Assembly: GCA_016756695.1 (NCBI GenBank)
Contig: CP066701.1
Location: 232,001 to 296,000, forward strand
Direction of reading: 5' to 3'
Length of the DNA: 64,000 bases
From: Heyndrickxia sporothermodurans
Lineage (GTDB): Bacteria > Bacillota > Bacilli > Bacillales > Bacillaceae_C
Positions 60,249-64,000 of this stretch are shown here, one piece after another (positions within the stretch are counted from its first letter, which is position 1; the number at the start of each line of letters is the position of its first letter). The notes beneath the pieces were generated by a model. The model searched no databases, was not told the DNA's origin, and worked only from the letters and a program-made list of their open reading frames with translations. The position numbers were made by a program, and so were the translations under genes.

Positions 60249-60794
60249 TTAAAAAGAGCAATTATGAAATTGACTCAATTGATTAGTTTCTTCAAAGTTC
60301 TTATCAATAAAAGTTACTATTTTATTTTGCAGTTCTACGGGTGGTACAGCTATTCTGATATCTCGAATAATGCCTTGACTAATATTCGGCTGTCCTCCAC
60401 CTTGAGAAAGATTAATAATTTCTGCACGATGTCCCATTAACCAATAAAAAATAAATTTAGTAATAACTTCTCTAGGTTTTGATAACACACAACATGCTTG
60501 ATTAGTAGTTGTTTCATATTTAGTTATACCTAGTTTACCAATGGTTGCCCCATACATAGCCATAACTAAAGAATCTTTAGGAAAAACAGTTAAGGCTGAA
60601 ATTTCATCTAATGCTTGTTGAGATACGTATTTAGATGTTTTTTCTATATAACTATCTGTTAAATCACCTGTATTTAACCAAGCCATATCTGGAGAGTTAT
60701 AATACATTTCATTTGATGCTGAAGGTGTAGTACCACTACCTATTACATCGAATAGCCATGATATTTTTTTCTTTGGCCATAGCTTATTACTCAT
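60249..60794 (-). pseudogene. hsdS: HsdS specificity subunit, N-terminal half (split by IS copy B)
   Basis: The frame encodes 181 residues: MSNKLWPKKKISWLFDVIGSGTTPSASNEMYY is the start of the first target-recognition domain, with LVMAMYGATIGKLGI and GGGQPNISQGIIRDIRIAVPPVELQNKIVTFIDKNFEETNQL, the entry to the central conserved region. The last eight residues (SQFHNCSF) come from the insertion sequence. It overlaps the hsdM stop by 4 bases (ATGA), the normal coupling. N-terminal HsdS halves of some systems dimerise into working specificity subunits, so residual activity with a new target is conceivable. Confidence 0.85.
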
Positions 60795-62803
60795 CCCATC
60801 ACCTTCTTCAACTGCTTTTGAATCTCTGCTTCTAACGCACGAATCTCATTCATAATTTCTGCTGAACTACGTAATGCTGTGTATTTGTAGAAATGGCGCG
60901 TGAATGGAATTTCGTAGCCGATTTTTGTTTTTGATTCATCAATCCATGCATCTGGAACATGTGGTAATACTTCACGTGCAAAGTAATCATGAATGTTTTC
61001 TTTTAACGGTACGTTTTCTGTATCACGTAAGTCTGTATCTGGCTCGATGTCTGTTTTATTTTTCATACATACGTCAGCTGTTTCATCTTTTTCAGATAGA
61101 CCAGCTAATATCGCTTTTAATATAGGTGCACCAACCGAAATGCCCGCTTCTTTCAATGCATCTTTTACTACTTTCGTGAACTCGTCACGATTTTTATATA
61201 CTTTGTCATTTTCTAAAGTGCGTAAAACATATAAAATTTGCGACTGTAGCTTCTTACCTTCTTCAATTTCAAAGTGCCCTGCATCGCCTTTTTTCTTCGA
61301 TTTTGCTAAGTTTGCAAAACCTTTTTCCTCTGCAACACGAGCAAGACGCTCTTCATTTACTTGGAAGTTTAAGCGTAATGGACGTTCGACTGTAATTTTT
61401 GCGTAGCCGAAGTCCTTATTATCAAAGATCTTCACGTACTCATTTGGCTGTGCATCACCGTATAAACGAACAATCTCATTAATTTGCTCTTCTGTAATTT
61501 CGTTACGCTTACTACCCATCGACTTCTTCATTTTTTTCGAGAAATCTACGGCATTGACTAAACGTACTTTCCCTTTATGAAGAGGTGCTTTATTATTCGT
61601 TAATATCCAAATGTACGTTGCAATACCTGTGTTGTAGAAAAGATCGTTCGGCAGTGCCACAATGCCTTCTACTAAGTCGTTTTCAAGCACATACCTACGA
61701 ATTTCGCTTTCACCAGAACCTGCATCACCTGTAAATAACGGCGAACCATTCATAATGATGGCTAAACGAGAGCCTTGTGGATTTTCTGCAGTGACAGGCT
61801 TCATTTTTGAGAGTAAGTGCATTAAAAATAGTAGCTGTCCATCACTCGTTCTTGGTGTTCCCGGACCAAATCTACCGTTAAAACCTTGTTTCTCATGTTC
61901 TTCTTTAATTGGCTTCTCATACGATTTCCAGTCCACGCCGTATGGTGGATTTGAAATTAAATAATCGAATTTATCACGCGGGAATTGGTCGTTTGATAAC
62001 GTATTCCCTAACCGAATGTTACGTGCGTCTTCCCCCTTAATAAGCAAGTCTGCTTTACAAATCGCATATGATTCGGGGTTAATTTCTTGGCCGAAGAACT
62101 CTAAGTGTGCTGTTGGGTTTTGACTTAGTAAATAGTCTTGTGCTACAGAACCCATACCACCTGTACCAGCTGCACAGTCATACAATGTTTGTGTTAAACC
62201 CGGCTTCTTTAAAATGCTTACATCGTCATGTAGGAATAATAAATGCGTCATCAAACGAATTACTTCACGTGGTGTGTAGTGATCCCCTGCTTCTGCATGT
62301 TCATTGAAACGACGGATTAATTCCTCAAAAACATAACCCATCTCAATGTTAGAAACTGTTTCTGGATGTAAATCGATTTCACTGAAACGTTTAATTGTTA
62401 AGTACAACAAGTTGTTTTGATCAAGCTTATCAATTTGGCGATCAAAGTCAAAGTGATCCATAATATCACGAGCCACTTTTGAGAAACCATTTATATAATC
62501 ACGTAAATTGTCAGCGATGTTATCAGAATCTGTTAATAGCTTTTTAAAATCATATTTACTTATGTTGTGGAAATTTTGTTTTGACACACGATTTAAAATC
62601 GGTTCACGAGCATCTTCTTTCATTGAAGCAAACTGCTCTGCCTTTGCTAATACTTCCTCTTTTGTGCTCTCTAATACGCAGTCAAAACGACGTAATACTG
62701 CTAATGGTAAAATTATTTTACCGTAGTCTTCTGGCTTATATGGTCCACGTAAAATCTCTGCGATTGACCAAATGAAGCTTACTTTGTCTTGGAAGTTAAT
62801 CAT
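60791..62803 (-). CDS. hsdM: Type I restriction enzyme subunit M (HsdM)
   Basis: The 670-residue adenine methyltransferase begins MINFQDKVSFIWSIAEILRG (N-terminal helical HsdM domain), then GDHYTPREVIRLMTHLL, LYDCAAGTGGMGSVAQDYL (SAM-binding), FFGQEINPESYAICKADLLI and the catalytic SNPPYG. The C-terminal part contacts HsdS. It is longer than many HsdM (about 520) because of an added C-terminal part. ATG 62803 is the first gene of the operon hsdM-hsdS-hsdR. Intact. Confidence 0.95.
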   Translation of the reverse strand: MINFQDKVSFIWSIAEILRGPYKPEDYGKIILPLAVLRRFDCVLESTKEEVLAKAEQFASMKEDAREPILNRVSKQNFHNISKYDFKKLLTDSDNIADNLRDYINGFSKVARDIMDHFDFDRQIDKLDQNNLLYLTIKRFSEIDLHPETVSNIEMGYVFEELIRRFNEHAEAGDHYTPREVIRLMTHLLFLHDDVSILKKPGLTQTLYDCAAGTGGMGSVAQDYLLSQNPTAHLEFFGQEINPESYAICKADLLIKGEDARNIRLGNTLSNDQFPRDKFDYLISNPPYGVDWKSYEKPIKEEHEKQGFNGRFGPGTPRTSDGQLLFLMHLLSKMKPVTAENPQGSRLAIIMNGSPLFTGDAGSGESEIRRYVLENDLVEGIVALPNDLFYNTGIATYIWILTNNKAPLHKGKVRLVNAVDFSKKMKKSMGSKRNEITEEQINEIVRLYGDAQPNEYVKIFDNKDFGYAKITVERPLRLNFQVNEERLARVAEEKGFANLAKSKKKGDAGHFEIEEGKKLQSQILYVLRTLENDKVYKNRDEFTKVVKDALKEAGISVGAPILKAILAGLSEKDETADVCMKNKTDIEPDTDLRDTENVPLKENIHDYFAREVLPHVPDAWIDESKTKIGYEIPFTRHFYKYTALRSSAEIMNEIRALEAEIQKQLKKVMG

Positions 62804-63214
62804 CTTATGTACCTCATTTAATAAATTTTTTCGAATCTACTTTTTATGTAGCTAGATTGAGATAATTTGAGTAATTTTTAAAATGCTTATCGCTTTGTAA
62901 TAGCTAATCTAATTTTATCGCTAAAATCACTTAGTGACACCCTATTTACTATTCGTCAAAATACCTCATAATACCTACTATTATAAATGTTCGAACATCA
63001 AAAAGTAATAGTATATACGAACAATTACTCCAATTGTACAAGCCATGCTCTGGACTTGATAATAGTAATTGTTTACGTACATTTTTATTTAGAAATAGAT
63101 GATTATAAGCATATAAATAGGGCGGATTTTAATAATAGAGCGATGAATTTGTTTATTTAGGTAATGGTCTAATTTTACAAGTGTAAAATCAATATTATGT
63201 TTTTGACCAAAAGA
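62804..63214. other. Upstream region of hsdM
   Basis: About 410 A/T-rich bases. It should hold the hsdM promoter on the minus strand. TGTTCGAAC-type palindrome ATGTTCGAACAT at about 62988-62999 is the only notable short motif; no gene is seen. Confidence 0.4.
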
Positions 63215-63237
63215 AAAGAGACCAAAATATGGTCTTT
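63215..63237 (-). terminator. Terminator after the nucleoside deaminase gene
   Basis: On the minus strand AAAGACCA and TGGTCTCTTT form a stem around TATTT, followed by TCTTTTGG. It lies 45 bases after the deaminase stop. Confidence 0.65.
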
Positions 63238-63281
63238 GATAGTTCTTTTAACTTAGTCTGATTATTGTTATGAAATAACTA

Positions 63282-63788
63282 TTATTTTACAGATTTACGT
63301 AAGTTTAATATGTAATTCTCATTATCTTCCCACTTACTCATAAGTTCTTTTTGTTTAGTTTTTAAATCAAGAAACGGTTCCTCAATCAGTTCAATTTCTT
63401 TAAATTTTTTTTCAAACACATTTGAATCTTTAATTTTTTTATACCCACCAAACCCTAAATCATCATTTAACAACCAAACCACTCTCTTTATTTTTGCAAA
63501 TAATATAGCACCTGTACACATAGGGCATGGTTCTAAAGTAGAGTATATTGTGAATTTTTCACCCTTAACCTTAGCATTAAAAATTGCATGACCAGCATTT
63601 CGAATTGCATCAACTTCTGCATGTGCTGTCGTATCTTGTTGGGTATGAACTCTGTTACGCCCTTTAGCAATTAAATTATTATTTTCATCTACAATAACGG
63701 CTCCTATTGGGTAGGTATTCTCAATTAAAGCTTTTTCTGCTTCTCTAAGTGCCATTTCTAAAAAATACCTATCTTTATCGAAGTTCAT
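63282..63788 (-). CDS. Nucleoside/nucleobase deaminase (cytidine deaminase superfamily; TadA or guanine deaminase type)
   Basis: The 168-residue protein has DRYFLEMALREAEKALIENTYPIGAVIVDE, the zinc and proton-shuttle motif HAEVDAIRNAG and PCPMCTGAILFAKIKRVVW. It belongs to the zinc deaminases acting on tRNA adenosine or guanine. C-terminal length and lack of the usual TadA ending do not decide between them; the main TadA would normally lie near dnaX, which is not here. ATG 63788 is chosen because GAGGAGCG precedes it. Confidence 0.85.
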   Translation of the reverse strand: MNFDKDRYFLEMALREAEKALIENTYPIGAVIVDENNNLIAKGRNRVHTQQDTTAHAEVDAIRNAGHAIFNAKVKGEKFTIYSTLEPCPMCTGAILFAKIKRVVWLLNDDLGFGGYKKIKDSNVFEKKFKEIELIEEPFLDLKTKQKELMSKWEDNENYILNLRKSVK

Positions 63789-64000
63789 TTTTTCGCTCCT
63801 CATCAATTTGATTTTTACCAATATGTTGTTTACTTCCACAAAGAAGTGCATTTTTCCTTTTAAACCATGAGTTTAGAACATTTACATTCTAACTTTAACA
63901 TTAATTAATGGTGAAAATGCTCTGTGTTTATCCATTACATCATCACTAAATAATTGACATATACTCTAACTATTTCCATGCTTGTATGATCTAATATCTG
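63789..64000. other. Window end, no gene seen
   Basis: Upstream region of the deaminase gene. Only A/T-rich sequence with no convincing frame. Confidence 0.35.

Larger units (their letters stand above)
56299..60276 (+). mobile_element. Nested insertion sequence copy B, inverted relative to copy A
   Basis: The same ends as copy A are found (GAATGAATTTCATAATT at 56299; complement of GAGTCAATTTCATAATT ending 60276). The target duplication is AATT at 56295-56298 and 60277-60280. The length of 3978 bp is 6 less than copy A, explained by losses in runs (one G3, two C, one T). Only the flanks and the target differ otherwise, apart from a few substitutions. Confidence 0.9.

Noticed and set aside
1125..60276. 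The two IS copies as ends of one giant composite transposon
   Set aside because: Each copy has its own target duplication and each interrupts a different gene that rejoins locally, so they inserted independently.

Overview
The window looks like low-G+C Firmicutes chromosome, most likely a Bacillales member (Bacillaceae or Planococcaceae). The grounds are strong GGAGG ribosome-binding sites, TTG/GTG starts, a SAM-I riboswitch of Bacillus type, a class Ib nrdH-nrdI-nrdE-nrdF operon with dut, a DUF4317/UPF0158/DUF3231 gene set, DnaD-type replication protein and RpiR/ROK/AgaS genes. The species cannot be named from sequence alone.

Layout. 0-8.5 kb: the 5' end of a divergent RpiR-type regulator, then an energy-coupling-factor (ECF) transporter operon (S component, fused double ATPase, T component) ending in a PHP-type phosphoesterase. 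The S gene is frameshifted and its last codons are split off by a nested insertion sequence (copy A, 1125-5108). 8.5-15.3 kb: DUF4317, UPF0158, a small membrane protein/XRE pair, DUF3231, then a SAM-riboswitch-controlled pair (cyclase family protein and MetE-like methyltransferase). 15.4-20.1 kb: a 52-bp tandem array, then dut and the nrd operon; NrdF lacks the segment that carries one metal ligand. 20.4-25.3 kb: MscS channel, membrane protein, a glucose/sorbosone-dehydrogenase-like gene with an internal TGA, a VOC gene broken by a 5-bp repeat expansion and a PHP gene stub. 25.3-29.9 kb: an IS21-family element that contains a truncated DDE/AAA transposon. 29.9-40.6 kb: a defence-type island with DUF3800, a PemK toxin/antitoxin pair, a Fic protein and a four-gene Wadjet (JetDABC) anti-plasmid system, followed by a decayed second copy of the PemK locus. 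41-44.5 kb: mazEF, phage-type DnaD/DnaB remnants and a 104-bp tandem array. 44.5-50.3 kb: Dus, a two-gene DUF4062 operon of unknown role, VOC, a broken agaS and a ROK kinase. 50.4-52.1 kb: an IS240-like transposase followed by a long multi-arm inverted repeat. 52.5-62.8 kb: a type I restriction-modification locus (hsdM, hsdS, hsdR) whose hsdS is cut in two by copy B of the same nested insertion sequence (56299-60276). The end holds a nucleoside deaminase gene.

The main structural point is the nested element: an IS66-family element (8-bp target duplication TGGTCAAC) sits inside an IS1182-like element just upstream of its transposase start, and this composite occurs twice in opposite orientation, each copy with its own 4-bp target duplication (GTTC and AATT). 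Removing the element with one copy of the duplication restores the interrupted gene exactly in both cases. The most unusual single-gene observation is the NrdF with a 16-residue internal loss covering the canonical fourth metal ligand. The least understood gene module is the DUF4062 protein plus 64-residue partner at 45.9-47.2 kb.
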